64,000 nucleotides of DNA from Coniferiporia sulphurascens (Eukaryota > Basidiomycota > Agaricomycetes > Hymenochaetales > Hymenochaetaceae): the NCBI GenBank assembly GCA_002794785.1, contig NBBA01000008.1:1860001-1924000 (forward strand), written 5' to 3'. The translations under genes were made by a program, and so were the position numbers. Shown here one piece after another: positions 20,773 to 32,918 of this stretch. The notes below the pieces were generated by a model that ran no database searches, was not told where the DNA came from, and saw only the letters and a program-made list of their open reading frames with translations. The stretch's first letter is position 1; the number at the start of each line of letters is the position of its first letter.

Positions 20773-22383
20773 ACTGGATTCTTTTTACTCATACACACTC
20801 ACTTATTCCTTGGCTTGCTTGCTTATTATTCTCGACACACGGACGCTTGTCGTTTTCCCTCCCTGTCCACACGCTCACGATTTCACCCTTTTCTTTCTCA
20901 CACATCTGGTCGAGTTAGATCTCGCCTCATCCTCACATCCTCGCATCTCTCACCTCCAATTTATACCTCACACCTAGTAGTTGTAATCGGGCTGGACACC
21001 GGATCCTTTGTACGCAGCCGTAGCGTACAACTTGTTTATAGAATGACGATGAAGACCCGATTTCAGCTAGCCTCCGTCTTATGGCCCGGGGGCGTAAGTG
21101 CGATTCTTATCCTTATTGGGACCTGGTTCAGGTGGGGTCTGTACTTTTCTGAAGGCGATTTAGTTTGCGGGAAGATGCGAACTTGTCTTCTTTTTGCGGT
21201 GATGCTACGGCTGATGGGTTCGTCGGGAGAGTCCGAGTCGAGATCTGTCGGGTTGAGCTTGTTGAAGTTCGAGCTCGATGCCGGGGCGGCGTCCTCGCGC
21301 CAATTATCTACTGGTTAAACGGTATACTTGGATACGGAGTGCATTCGCTCACGCCGCGAATTGCTGAATTCCAACAGACCTTACTACGCCTGCTTCTTAC
21401 TCTACTGTATATAAATAAAAATATCAAGGGTGAGGATCGGATGCAGTGTCACGGTGAGAAGATCCGAGTCGAAGATTGTGAGAAGGGCGAACCCGGGGAA
21501 AGAGGGGGTCGTATCACTGGCAGGGAGACTCAGAAGGGAAGCGCCGCAAGAGTGCTTGGAAGGGGAGGAAGGTCTGTCTAAGTCCCTGAGTTCTGAATTG
21601 GGGTGATGCGGGCCCAGGGCCCAGATCTTTGGTCGGAACTCTCTTGGGTCGAGTGTGCAACTTGAAGTATACTGAGTTGGGAAGACCTGATGTTGAATTG
21701 GATTGGGTGCCTGTTAGAGTTATTTTTTGGTACTACATGTAATTGGACAGCTTACTGTAAAAGCAGCGGTTAGTAAAGTACTTACCACTGGCATTAATTC
21801 TCGGACTGCGCATTTAGTCCGATTAGAATTCCAATCACACTTCAGTCCTCTTGGACTAAGGTACAGTAAGTTAATTTATACTCTATTTCATAGTTTTGTA
21901 TATCTGATTGTTGGGTAGTAAATATTAATCCGATCAATAAAGGTGTCCTGTATTTTTCTTCTTGATTGAGTAATTATTATCAATATTATCAATGCCACTG
22001 CAGTGGTGACTTCCCCCAGACGGCCGGGCGTAAGAAGTTAAGAACAGAAAGAGGAGTCCGGAGTCTGGACTCCGGAGCTCAGCAGAGAACGTGTAATAAT
22101 GGGGAGGTTAGCAGATGTACTGTTTTGTTGTTCGTGTATTGAACCAGCGGATCAGACTTAGAGGTCGAATTTCTCGGCGACGCATAGACTATTTCGCTTG
22201 CGGACTGCTGAATTGTTTTGTTAGAGGAAAGGATTACAGAGTGGCGGCGACAACCGAGCTTCGGGCAGCGAAATCCAAGCTTTGAAGGGAGGACATGCTC
22301 CATGTACGAGGAAAAATGGCTAAATCTGTCTACAGCATCACTTGCTTATATTACAAAATGCTTACTACCCGCCCGAGTAACCA
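20773..22383. other. Intergenic with one short dispersed repeat
   Basis: No gene supported. It contains a diverged copy of the short dispersed repeat (about 21252-21385: GTTGAAGTTCGAGCTCGAT, TTATCTACTGGTTA, GCCGCGAATTGCTGAATT) and an inverted pair CTTACTGTA (21749) / TACAGTAAG (21862) around 115 bases that could be a small hairpin element. Near 22048-22078 lies a GC-rich palindrome built on GGAGTCCGGAGT. Confidence 0.5.
21252..21385. mobile_element. Short dispersed repeat, copy 2
   Basis: Same order of conserved blocks as the insertion at 17776-17956, starting GAAGTTCGAGCTCGAT and ending GCGAATTGCTGAATT. Divergence is substantial and no flanking duplication was recognised. Confidence 0.55.
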
Positions 22384-25300
22384 TTACCGCGATACAAACC
22401 CGGTCTTCCTCCAGCTAGCAATCCACTTGTTAACATTGTCCTCTCCAATGCATCTAGCGTCCCTCATCGTCTGTGACGCCGCAACGGCCTTCTCGCAAAT
22501 CAGCTTGGGGATACCCAGAGGTTCCACGTTATCTCCTTTATCCACAAGCGCAGCGCGGAAGAATTCCAGGAGACGCAGAGCGGGGTTTTCGCGGTGTGCT
22601 TTTTCTACGTCTTCGGCATTTGGAGCGTCGGCGTGCAGGTTAGCGTGTATGCTCTCGAGCGTCGAGAACCACTCGCCGTACGGCGTAGTTTGCAGGCCGA
22701 ACGCGCGGGAGAAGGCGTGGATAATGCTATTCCAAGCCACCGGTCGCGGGTGCACAAGGTTCAAGACACGCTCGGAGTCAGCATGCAACACGTCAACAAC
22801 GGTGCCCGCAGCATCGTATGCGGTGATCCAAGAGACAGCCTGTAAAGTGTTTAGAATACCTAATTATTCAGGATGAAGAGATCCTTACCCCTTCCACGAT
22901 CGGAGCCTTCCCCAATGCGATGCTGCTCTTCACCAAGCTAGGGAACCATTCATGGTCGTTCCATGCGCCACTCGGGCCTCCGGTCATTTGGCCACACCGA
23001 ATAACTGTCGTGCTCAGCGGCGTGCTCGCCGACGCCCTCTGAAGAATCTGCTCTGATACCCACTTGGACTCGGCATATCCTGTGCCAAATGCACTGTCGG
23101 GCTGTGCAAAATAATCTTCAGGCCCAAGGGAGCTCCCATCGAAGTCTAGAAGTTGCGTGAGCAAGTCTTTAGGAGACACAAAAGGGTTTAGCGGACTTTG
23201 GAAGACCCCGACTGAGCTAATGAAGAGAAGGCGCGCGGGTGCTGCGCCACGGCCGCCCAGGGAGAAGTCAACAAAGTTGCGTACGCTCCGAATATTCGAC
23301 TCAAAAGAGGTGACAGCAACGTTGAAGTTGACCCGCCAGGCTGATTGAAGAAGCTGTTAGATTCGCAGCATAGAGCTAACAAAGGATGACCCACCATTGT
23401 GGATAACATGAGTCACGGAGGATTGCATCTTACAGAACGTCAGTTCGTTGGCCCGATCGAATTTATCGCGACTGACCTCCTCGTACAACGCTGGGTCTAT
23501 GGAAAGGTCGGCATGACTAGGATCGCCCTGTAAAAATTCGACTTTAGGGTTGTCGAGAAGTCCGACGTCCAGACCTTCCCTCGTGAATGCCGCTACATGT
23601 CGCTCTTTGACGGAAGTACCGCTAGATGAGGGACGAGACACGGTGTAAACGTGAGCGACCTCTGCATTCTGAATAAGCTTTGCGAGGATATTTGAGCCGA
23701 GCGAGCCTGTGCTTCCGGTGAGCAGGATAACGTCTCCATCCGCCCGGTTGAGCTGATGGACAGGCGAAGGCTTGAACTCTGGGAAGGCCGTGGTATACTT
23801 GGACACGAGTGCCTGTAGTTCACGTCGCTTCTCCTCTACACCGCCGGGGTTTGCAGCGGTTGTGCCTGTGATATTGGCGGAGATGAATTTCGACAGACCT
23901 GAGATGGTGGGATTGTCGTAAACGAATGTTGCAGACATCTGACGCGCTACAGCTGGATGAGTTTCGCGCAGAGCTCTGAGGAGAGTGTTACGTATCCAGG
24001 TTGCTTGAAGACTTTCAGAGAAAGGTTTAGGTTAGTTGTCATCAGAATACACAGGGCCGGCATACCTGTCAAGTCCGAATTCAAACAAGTCTGCATCTAC
24101 GGGGATATTCCCACCGCTTTTTTCCAGCGTCTTTTCGATGACTTTCCCGACGAAGTCTGTTGTATTTGTTATTGACTAGTCTGCAGGCCCCGCGATGTCG
24201 TCCTGTGAGCTCTCGTCTACTGCGGCATATATCGCATCTATTTCGGCCGCATATTGATCAAGGACCGCCTGGCGACGGAGTGAACCCTTCGGGGTGTACA
24301 AAAGCGGCTTTTCGGGAGAGGTAATAAGAATCATCTCCTTAAATATGCGCGAGTGCGATGGCGCGTATGCATTCACGGCCTCAATCGTAGGCCTTGCAAT
24401 CTTTTTTTTAGAAATCACGAGATTTTAGTGGGGATGGGACAGCTCACCAAATAAGGTTTCTAAATTCAACCACCTTCCCCATGTCAGAAGGGTCGAATGC
24501 AAGCGGGACCTTCGGCTGCACAAGGATTCCGCAGTGGAAACGGCCGCGACCGAAAATGATCGCGCCGTGGACAGACGAATCACGACTCAGCATTGTCTCT
24601 GCAATTATTATCAATAAATATCATCATGCGTTGAGAGTTGATGCGCACCTAGTGGTCCGGGGTTGGTCTTCTCGCCCGTCGAGTGCATAATTTGGTCGTC
24701 TGTGCGCCCGACAATCTTCCAATAACCCTTTTTAGTAGGGTGAGGAGTGACTAAATCGCTCGTCGCATAACCTTCTTGACCATCCAAAGTCGTGTTAATG
24801 ACGTTTGGACGAAAAGTATCTGTCGCCTGAGATTAGTTGTCAGTTAGGGTCTATTGGTATAAACTCGTGTCTATATTGAAATAGACTTACTAATATAACG
24901 GCCTCGTACTCATTGTTCCCGTTATCGATGAAACGAGTTTCTCGGATTGGTGAAAATTGGAAGTATTCCCAGTCCTCACGTGGCGGCTCTGAAAAAAGTT
25001 AGAAGAGGAATAGAGGAAAAGCGTACGTGGATTAACTAACTTTGCAAGAAGACGCTCGTGCCCGTCACTTGTGTTCTACGGTAAGTAATAATTAGTCAGG
25101 GAGTTGACGTTGACCTAGACGTTAAGTTTTATTTCACTCACGAAGCAAGGAGAGTGAAGACGTTCACTCCTCTTGAGACAAGGTAGTCTCCTGCTTCCTT
25201 ACTTAGCGGACCGCCCCCAAAGATCTAATGAAGTCAGTTGGGAATGGAAACCTTGAAGCATTACGTGGTAAACACTCACAATACCCTTGGTTTTCGTTAG

Positions 25301-26529
25301 AGCTTCAACATGGTCTGAATCGCGCGACCAAGTCTAGAGAGCAGTGGCGTCAACTTGGAGAAATGAATTCGGTTTACATGAGGGAACTGACTTCAGGGAA
25401 TGTTGGAGCGATGAAGATGTAGTCGGACTTCGAAGATACCACACCCTGAATTACATTCACTGGGTTTGGAATGATAGCAGGTGAGTGTGGCTTGAACACC
25501 GCCGCAACAATGCCGCTTGTAACCTGAAATCCACGGAGTAAGGAGACTGGAATATTTTAACAAAAAGGTACGTACAGCATAAAGAACGAGGATCATGCCC
25601 ATCGCATGGAACATAGGAACGGCATGAACTGCAAAAATGCTTCCAGCGAGATCGGTCTCCCCAAAGCCTAGATGAATTGCATAAGAGTCGGGAAGACTAG
25701 ATCGGTCTAAAAGAAGGGGCTCCAGACTTACATGGAAACGATGCATTTATGATTAATGACTTCTGTGTGAAGTAAATAGGTTTGGGGAAAGCCGTAGTGC
25801 CTACGTACAACGGGAAGCTCGTTAGAACACGACAAAGATAGATGAGTGCTGGGGACGGACCAGATGAATGCAGGATGAGTGCAATAGCTTCCATATCCAC
25901 ATCCGCAAGCGATTCTGGTTGGAAGGAGGGATCACGCCCCTCAATAGGAAATAGGTCGTCAAAAACGGGCATCTTAAGTTTCTCTACGGTTGCTCCTGAA
26001 TCCAACTGGTTCAGGGCCGCATTGGCAAGGGTTTGTGTAGACGGCTCAGATGAAACGAAAAGATGTGAGACTCCTGTCTGGGAAAGAAGGGCCGCCACAG
26101 CGGGGGCACTGTTGCGCGTCGAAATCGGGAAGAGCGTCCACCCGGTCCTCATCACTCCAGCAATAAAACTGAAGAATGTTATCGAATCTAAACGAAGTCA
26201 GATAAGGCAGCAGAAATAGACATTTTCCACATACCGGAGGATGCAAGGACAGCGATCAGCGGTGGTTTGCCGTTACTACCCGACTGAGGATACTTTCCGA
26301 CACTCTCTCGCACAAGCCGAGTCGCGCGATGAATGGCTTGAACGGCCTCGTCCCAAAGGATCTTCCTCTCTGACCCCGATTCATCATTGAAGACAAAAAG
26401 CGGATGGGCAGGAGAGTTCTTGGCTTGCCAGTCAAATAATGCCGGAAAGCTCAGAGAAAAGTCAAGAGGAGGCTGAGTAAAGGTGGAGCTGTGAAGACCT
26501 TGCGATTTAGGAGGGACAAGAGGAACCAT
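22384..26529 (-). CDS. NRPS-like A-T-R carboxylic acid reductase-type enzyme
   Basis: Fifteen exons join in frame from ATG at 26529: 26235-26529, 25861-26187, 25732-25800, 25576-25667, 25392-25523, 25280-25333, 25142-25224, 25041-25075, 24891-24988, 24649-24826, 24448-24598, 24066-24392, 23395-24011, 22889-23340, 22384-22839; 1122 codons. Adenylation domain: ALILHSSGTTAFPKP, HAVPMFHAMGM, YATSDL, GRTDDQI and the lysine in YTPKGSLRRQ. Carrier domain: FGLDSLQATW with the pantetheine Ser across an intron. Reductase: ILLTGSTGSLGSN (NADPH loop), LLFISSVGVF, GYAESKWVSE (catalytic Tyr/Lys). Such enzymes activate an acid, load it as thioester and release it as aldehyde or alcohol. Two oddities: an in-frame TAG at 24176-24178, and LLASTQ where the family has a YGxTE motif. 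Confidence 0.85.
24176..24178 (-). other. In-frame TAG between A and T domains
   Basis: The stop follows GPAD and is followed in frame by SITNTTDFVGKVIEK of the carrier domain. It would be removed if the 45 bases ending in GACTAG (24177-24221, starting GTAGAC) were spliced as a very short intron divisible by three; otherwise it truncates the enzyme before the T and R domains. Confidence 0.75.
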
Positions 26530-29269
26530 GTTTGCAGATGAGATATCCCTACACTTCACTCATACACTTTTATACCTGGCCTAGGGCCGCCAGTTCCGCA
26601 TGTGAACGGACGACGCACGCATATATTGACAAATAGCAATATGCATGGGGACCAACGGGGAAGGACTTGGTCGTCAAAAAACAATGTCAACTTTGTCAAG
26701 GACCGGAGGGGGCTACCATATGAGGATGGGTGTGTCATATGCGATTACAACAAGGAGTGAACTCACTTTCACTTTCTGCCGAGGACACGATACTTTCGGG
26801 CAGCCTACCAGGTGCGAGAACAGGCTCTTATTCCTTCGGTGCCATTAAAGAATGCGGATAACAGTGGCTCCAGCGAGCGCATGCATTGACCGGTGTTTGA
26901 AATACACATAGTGGGAACATGTTGAGCCTATCGTTCCGAGGGAGACTTAATCATACCGAAACCGAAAAAATGGAAGTGCGACGGTCCGAAAAGAGGTTTT
27001 CGGAGTCTGAATTTGTTAGCCGATAGCTCACGAACCCCGGTCATGTCCGAGACGGCGGCAAACCCTTCTCTTCAACATTTTCCCTTCACTGGCAGTGGAT
27101 TCAAACGCTCGTCTGTCTCCAAGTTGCTCGAAATCGTTCAGAAAGTGATGTCTTGTCTGCCCCATAAGCAACCAAGGCGCTCAAGATTATTCCGATACTG
27201 ATTTGGTTTCCATGGTTTGTTTTGCTTGTTCGGACCGAAGTTCGAAGTTCCTCGTTGTCGTCGTATTGTCTATGTCTGTCTATGCTGGGTATTACTTTCT
27301 TGGAAAAATTCGCTACAAGTGCCGTCCAAGACTCCAAGGCCTCTGGAAAGCGTTTGCAATCCTTGGGTACATGTGAATCTTTGCTGTTCCAAGATACGCC
27401 GATCACAAAAGACTCCATAATAGTAGAACATGCCCGGGTAGATATCTGCCCTGGATGAACGCTTTTGCTCGCCTCGTTGAGTACCGCTCAATTTTTTCCT
27501 CCGAGGGGCTGGTTAGCACCCTGTGAGGGGCGGGTCTATGACATGTATCTCTATTTCCGCGCACCTGACCCTTTGTTATCTATCTCAAGTCTATGCACGA
27601 AAAAAGAAGCACGATTTTCTCCTCCCTCGTAGTATTGGATGCGACGTCTGTATTTTTGGCTCGCGGACGCACGGGCCATCAAGGTCATTGCATCCGATAG
27701 ACACACATGCAGGAAAGAAAAGAAGTTGAAGCGGTGAGAAGTCATTTCGTTATGCCTCGAGAGACGGCAGAAACCCGTGGAGGTGCTTGTCCGGAAGACT
27801 GAACAATACAGTCCTCAAGCCTTATTCGAGTCTTACTATGTTTTTTCCAGCCACCTCCATCTTCGTGCAATTAGTAATGCTCATACCATTTTCCCATAGT
27901 ACAACGTTCTCGAGATTTATTGGCGCAATCTCGTCGCAAGTGAGGGGACTAACGGAGGAAACCGGATTTTCGCTTTTCATTGCAACTAACGTCTGCGAGT
28001 CCATTTCTAGAAAACATTCTAACCTATGACCGTTAGTACTGGCAGCGAATCACGGCTGCCGCGCACCGCGTGGGGCCTTCTGACGCGACGTTCTTCCGAA
28101 CGTTATGAACTTCGTCGCAACTGCAGCTGTTTTCGGTGTCGTTCCTATCTTCAGGGCTTCCTTCTTGCACATCAAGGGCAATTGTTTCCGCGGCCAACAT
28201 GACTCGTACCCTCCAAGCTTCTACACTTCCAACAGGCCTAACAAGCTTGAGAATGCATCTACGAGACACGTCTTCATCCTCTCCAGAATTCTCGCCGGCC
28301 CAAGTATTCCCTCAGTGTGCCTTCTCGGATTTTGGGAGCCGTTAAGGATTCATCACAGCTTGTGGATGCGGGTGGGCTTGCATACTACATGTCATCGCCG
28401 CATACGCTCCGCGACGTAAACTCTGATCCTATCCACACGTCTGTTTGCATTACGTTTAACGTCTCCATTGGTATCCTCTTCTCCAGGGCGTGAGCAGAAT
28501 TTTCCGATTCCGAAACTCGTCTCGTGTAAGTATTGAGGATACATCCCAACTTCGACTATGTCATGAGGTGAGCCAGAGTGAATAGGATAAGAATAAATCA
28601 GTGCTGATCAAAGTGTGCGTTTAACAGATGCTATTGAAGCCCCAGAAGATGCTAAGGACCTCTACGGATACTTTAAGTCCATGAAAGCTTTACTCCATCG
28701 CCTTGGCATGTTCCAAATTGATTAGTTCATCGCGTCCATCGTGCATGTGTACAGACATCTGGGCGCCGAGACCGTGAGACTGCTAAAGGGTCCCATGCGC
28801 ATATTCAATGTCTGTCATCGCATTGGACGTGCGGTCGCGCACAACACTCTGGCAGATGCGAACTGGCGTACACTTGACCTCGAGCAAGACCTCGTGCCCG
28901 GGCACTTTATCGATCCGGAACAGTGTCGGTGGCACATTTTCGGTGAAACGAAATCCACGGCCGTGCTAGTTCTACTTGAGAGGTTATCGGCCGGACGAGG
29001 AGACACTGATTATGTGCTTTGAATCGGACGGGTGCAAGGCGCAGTTCATGGGCATGCTAGTAAAGAACCCATTAAAAGGCACGCCGGAAAACTAGCCAGA
29101 TGGTATAGAGGGATTTATCTGGAGTAGAGGGCGTAACGGCAGGACGACCTACTTGTGGCTCCGCCCTCGGTCTCGGACTACAGCGGACTTAAGTGTCTGT
29201 CATTAACTTTCACAGGTGCACGATTATATTAATCTACTCAGATTACGTACAAAGGTTTACTACTTTACA
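26530..29269. other. Intergenic or decayed sequence, no gene supported
   Basis: Several ORFs of 60-105 codons occur on both strands (for example 28741-29022 plus and 27101-27418 minus). None shows a family I recognise. The plus-strand stretch 28630-29022 reads as coding across one TAG (DAIEAPEDAKDLYGYFKS, then ETVRLLKGPMR), so a decayed gene is possible. Confidence 0.4.
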
Positions 29270-30110
29270 GATCACTGCTTCCTCCTCCCCCGCCCCGGCC
29301 ACCGCTGTTGCATACCATAATTCAAAGCAGCATGAGACGAGTAAGTAATGATCCCTTATCGAACGAACGACCGAGTAACTCACTTGCGGCGCAACCCGCA
29401 GGAGGGATGCCCCGTGCCACTCGAGCACCTCCACACCAGAAGGCTACACCCCCGATAGTCCAGCAGTGGGCAGGGTGACCGAATTGAAGCAAGACAGGCG
29501 TGGCCAGCGCAGGAACGCCCACTTCGGTCACCCGTTCCACTGCCTGACTGCCGAAGAGCGCAAGACCCTCCAAGTAAGGAGGTGCACGATTGGCCTGTGA
29601 CACGGGACATCCCTCCTCCGCTCCCCCCCACACCTCCCGAGGGGAACGGCGCAATGAAAGGAAAACCGCCCGCGGAAAAAAAAACCATCTCGACAACGAC
29701 AGGACCACCAGGCCAGCTGGGCGAGAACAGGAACAGGGTCTAGAAAGAAGTGAAAAGTAGTCCCATGGGGGCACCGAGAAAGAATGTGAGATCGCACCGG
29801 GCGAATATAAGGAACGAAATATCAACCGCCGAAAGGTCAAGGGCCAAGATGTCCGCGTCACGAACATCTGCAAACGAAAGTAACTCAGTGAAGAATTTAT
29901 TGCAAGGGCCGGGGAGGTGGACCCACGGAAACCCCGGTGGGTTGAGCTGATTGAAAGGGAAGGTGCCTCTTCCCCCACTGCCAGCCAACCGGCCCGGGAC
30001 CTCGATGAGCAATAAAAGGAAATGAGTTACTCAGCTTTGACCACTGTCACAAACCGCCTCCCGCCTCGTCACATCCCCCGCCTCCCGCCACGTCACACCC
30101 GCCACGTCAC
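29270..30110. repeat. 3' flank of kinase A, duplicated at kinase B
   Basis: Reverse-complement homology to 46604-46954 plus 52408-53050, which is the 3' flank of kinase B split by a copia element. For example CAGATGTTCGTGAC followed by CGGACATCTTGG occurs in both. A 218-codon minus-strand ORF (29322-29978) lies here, but the second copy has stops in the matching frame, so I do not call it a gene. Confidence 0.8.
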
Positions 30111-30123
30111 AGTCCCCCGTCCC

Positions 30124-32228
30124 CTAATACTCCTCTTCCACCGGCATCCTCAACATGCGCCTCATCGCCCTCTTGAAGTCCGAGACATAAAGCCGCATCC
30201 TCATACGAACCGGAAGCTGCGACATCTTGAACTCCTTCTCTTGTATCGTTGAGAACCAAGGCTTGCTTAGCGGCCTCTGCAGTAACGGACGAGTAGGCGC
30301 GGTCGGGGCGGTGATGAGCGTCGCAGTCGGCATCGTGAGCGCCAGTTCTGGAATGTTGGCCAATCCAAGTCCGCGAAGGCCGCGCTCCGTAGAGGCGCCG
30401 CGAAGGTCAACGAGGAACCGCTCACAGAGACGCACATGCTCCTCGTTGGAGTGCGCCGGGATCTCACTGTGCGGGTCGGGGACGAGTTGAAGGACGAATT
30501 CTCCTGCAGGTACACGGGAAATAGGTGGCTCTGGACTTATGCTTATTCCCAGTCCCATAAGCTCCCTGCGGGCAGGCATATGCACAGCCTGCCCTCTCTG
30601 GACCGTGTAAATCACCGGACGCAACCTGTCGTCGTCAGCAGCCATCGACCCGGAAGGGGACGATTCGACCAAAATTGGTGTCTGCGCAAGATCGTCGGGT
30701 GTCGTGTTGCCAAGCCCCCAGTTCTCCGACACCTCCAGTTGAATCGGAATCGGAATGTCGTCGTCCGGCATCTTGAAGAGCACCCGCGCGTCCCGCTCGA
30801 GGCGCTCCTGACCGGAGCGTGCAGGCCCGCCTTCTTGCTGCTCGCGTTTCCCGTTCGTTGGATTTGGAGACGTAATATATGCCCTGTCTTCATCATCCAT
30901 AGACCATGGCAAGAGAGGCATACTTTTGTCGAACAGGACCTTCTTGTCAAGCATCCTGCCCGTACTCGCTCCACTTGGCACCGGAAGCCATTCCGCTAGG
31001 GCTGGACGACGTCTAAGTTAACAACATGAATGGCGAAAAAGTGGCAAATTTACCTGGAAGATCGTAATCGTCCTTCTCAACTCTATCCCAGTCTCTGCGG
31101 GAGACGTGAGGAGGTCAGTAAGTTGCTTGAGTATCAAACGAGAGGCGACTCACATTCCCTCTAGATACGCCGTATCAATCGCATCCTCCAGCGCCATGCG
31201 AAAGGACGCGTTCTTCTCCAGCAGCTGACAACAGGATTTAGTAATGTGCATTCGTAAGGTAACGGGGTTACTTACCTTCGAGACAAAGTGCTTAGAATAA
31301 AAACACCAACCCAACTCGTCCGGGAAATCAACGGCCTGCGTCAACGTCCTGCGCTCACACTCGCCATAACTGTGTCCCTTGAACGGACTCTCCCCCGCAA
31401 AACAGAAATAGATGGTGCACCCCAACGAGAAGGCGTCCGCCTCGAACGAATACGGGAGCCTTCCCAGGACCTCAGGCGCCATGTAACCTGGCGTGCCGCA
31501 GGCCCCGTGTGCGACCTGATTGTATCGTGTCGTAAAGTCGACCGCAATGCCGAAGTCTGAGAGTACCGCGCGCCCGCGCGCGGTGAGAAGAACATTCTCG
31601 GGCTTGACATCGCGGTGTACGATCCCTTGGTCCTTGAGGAACAGAAGCGCATACACCAGCTCAGCTGTGATGCACCTCACGTGTGTCGGCTCCAGGGAAC
31701 CCCCCGCTCGCCTGACCGCACCAGCCAATGTACCGCCCGGAATGAACTCCTGTACGCGGGTAAGTGAGTAGAGGGCAAGGTGAGCAATTGAAATGATCGT
31801 ACCATGACGATATATCGGTTGAAAGCATCGCACGACGTCTCCTCCAACTGCACCGCCTTTAGAAACCCCGCCTCCCTCAACTTCCTCAATATCTTTGCCT
31901 CGTTCTTCGTTATCTCCTTACACGACACTCCAATCACGCTCCGCTTCACGACCTTGACCGCACAGTAGTTGACTGTCTCCTTCCCGTTGTTCTCCACCCG
32001 GGAGCGCCGGGCAAGATAGACGTCGCACGTGTTGCCTCGTCCAATGAGCCTCTCGAACTCGTAACCGTCCAACAGACTGTGTGAAACTAGATGCTCCTCA
32101 TCGCCGCTCCGAGTCGGCTCGTCCGCGTGCTCCGTCGAACTGGTGCAGGGGTGTACGACCCCCGCAGGCTCGACAGATCGCTGGGAAGGCGACTGGGGGT
32201 ACAGGGGAGACGAAGTCGCAGACATCAT
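30124..32228 (-). CDS. Serine/threonine protein kinase, copy A (intact)
   Basis: Five exons, 31803-32228, 31276-31749, 31154-31224, 31054-31094 and 30124-30995, all with GT-AG introns, give 627 residues without stops. Kinase motifs are complete: glycine loop LIGRGNTCDVYLARR, VAIK-type CAVKVVKR, HRDVKPENVL with catalytic Asp, DFG (LSDFGIAVDF), activation-loop GACGTPGYMAPEVLG, and DAFSLGCTIYF. The layout resembles AGC/CAMK-type Ser/Thr kinases. The C-terminal 300 residues form an acidic, Pro-rich tail ending MRLYVSDFKRAMRRMLRM. Target unknown. Upstream (higher coordinates) are a TATATA box near 32330 and the 12-bp palindrome GAGTCCGGACTC (32396-32407), both also present before copy D. It is the parent-like member of a four-copy local family. 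Confidence 0.85.
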
Positions 32229-32395
32229 GAGATCAGATTGTTATCGGATTGCAAAAAGCAGATACAGTATGTACTGTATGGGGTTGGTTCAAAGTAAGAA
32301 GTAGGTGGGGTATGTAGCGGGAAGGCGGAATCTATATAAGAACTGGGAGCATGTCTCATGGGCAGACGCTGGTCAGAAACGATATGATTATTGTT

Positions 32396-32407
32396 GAGTC
32401 CGGACTC
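32396..32407. promoter_or_regulatory. Palindrome upstream of kinase A, shared with kinase D
   Basis: GAGTCCGGACTC is a perfect 12-bp palindrome about 170 bases upstream of the kinase A start. The same palindrome is at 60402-60413 upstream of kinase D. It may be a protein-binding site; this is inferred from conservation only. Confidence 0.4.
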
Positions 32408-32576
32408 CCTTGCTTGTCGATTCGGGCTTGTAGTACGTTGGAAGTTCGGACCATGCCAGTTCTTACCGCCGACAAGGCTCGCGCGTTTCCAGGACATGCA
32501 CGTGCAACGCAACGCAACTGGTACCCTGCTCAAAATGACCCACTTTGACGTATTCCCTGCTAATATCATCTGATTA

Positions 32577-32913
32577 TGGTTTACTGAAGCTTTGCGAAGA
32601 CGAGAACCGTCAGCAACTCGTACATGCTGGGGCGATTCCAGTCCCCGACAACCTTCTTAACTCTCCCGATACAGACGTCTAGTATTATTGCATGACTGCG
32701 TTTATAATATTGCCATTGACGGTTTGTTACTCCTCCTACAACCAGACACATACTCTAGCTTATCTGATGTATCCAGGTAACAATCGAAAGAAACTAGCTC
32801 AGAGCGAGCCTAAGTTGGTATTCAGCTTAGTCTCCTTGATGGATAGTCCCTGTTTGAAGGTCCAGTGCCAGGCCGCTCTGGCTCTCCGCAATCTGGCTAG
32901 CGATGGTGAGTTA
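32577..32913 (+). pseudogene. VAC8 (armadillo-repeat vacuolar protein) fragment
   Basis: Plus-strand remains of two armadillo repeats of the VAC8 type: LLKLCEDENRQQLVHAGAIP, then after a probable intron [24 protein letters not shown] and [19 protein letters not shown]8 acts on the vacuole membrane in inheritance and autophagy. The fragment has a TAG where the DVQYYC motif is expected, a frameshift shortly after, and both ends of the gene are missing. It ends at a potential donor (GGTGAGT) next to the insertion point of the copia element at 32919. The family call is from the conserved repeat motif. Confidence 0.75.
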
Positions 32914-32918
32914 GGGTT

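Noticed and set aside
21749..21870. Small hairpin element with CTTACTGTA ends
   Set aside because: Nine-base inverted ends without a target duplication or a second copy in the window are too weak to call.
28630..29022. Plus-strand ORF with DAIEAPEDAKDLYGYFKS and ETVRLLKGPMR
   Set aside because: Possible decayed gene, but it carries a stop, no family is recognisable and no splice pattern could be built; left as intergenic.
29322..29978. 218-codon minus-strand ORF downstream of kinase A
   Set aside because: The duplicated flank of kinase B has stops and frame changes in the matching frame, and no family is recognisable, so the frame looks accidental in GC-rich DNA.
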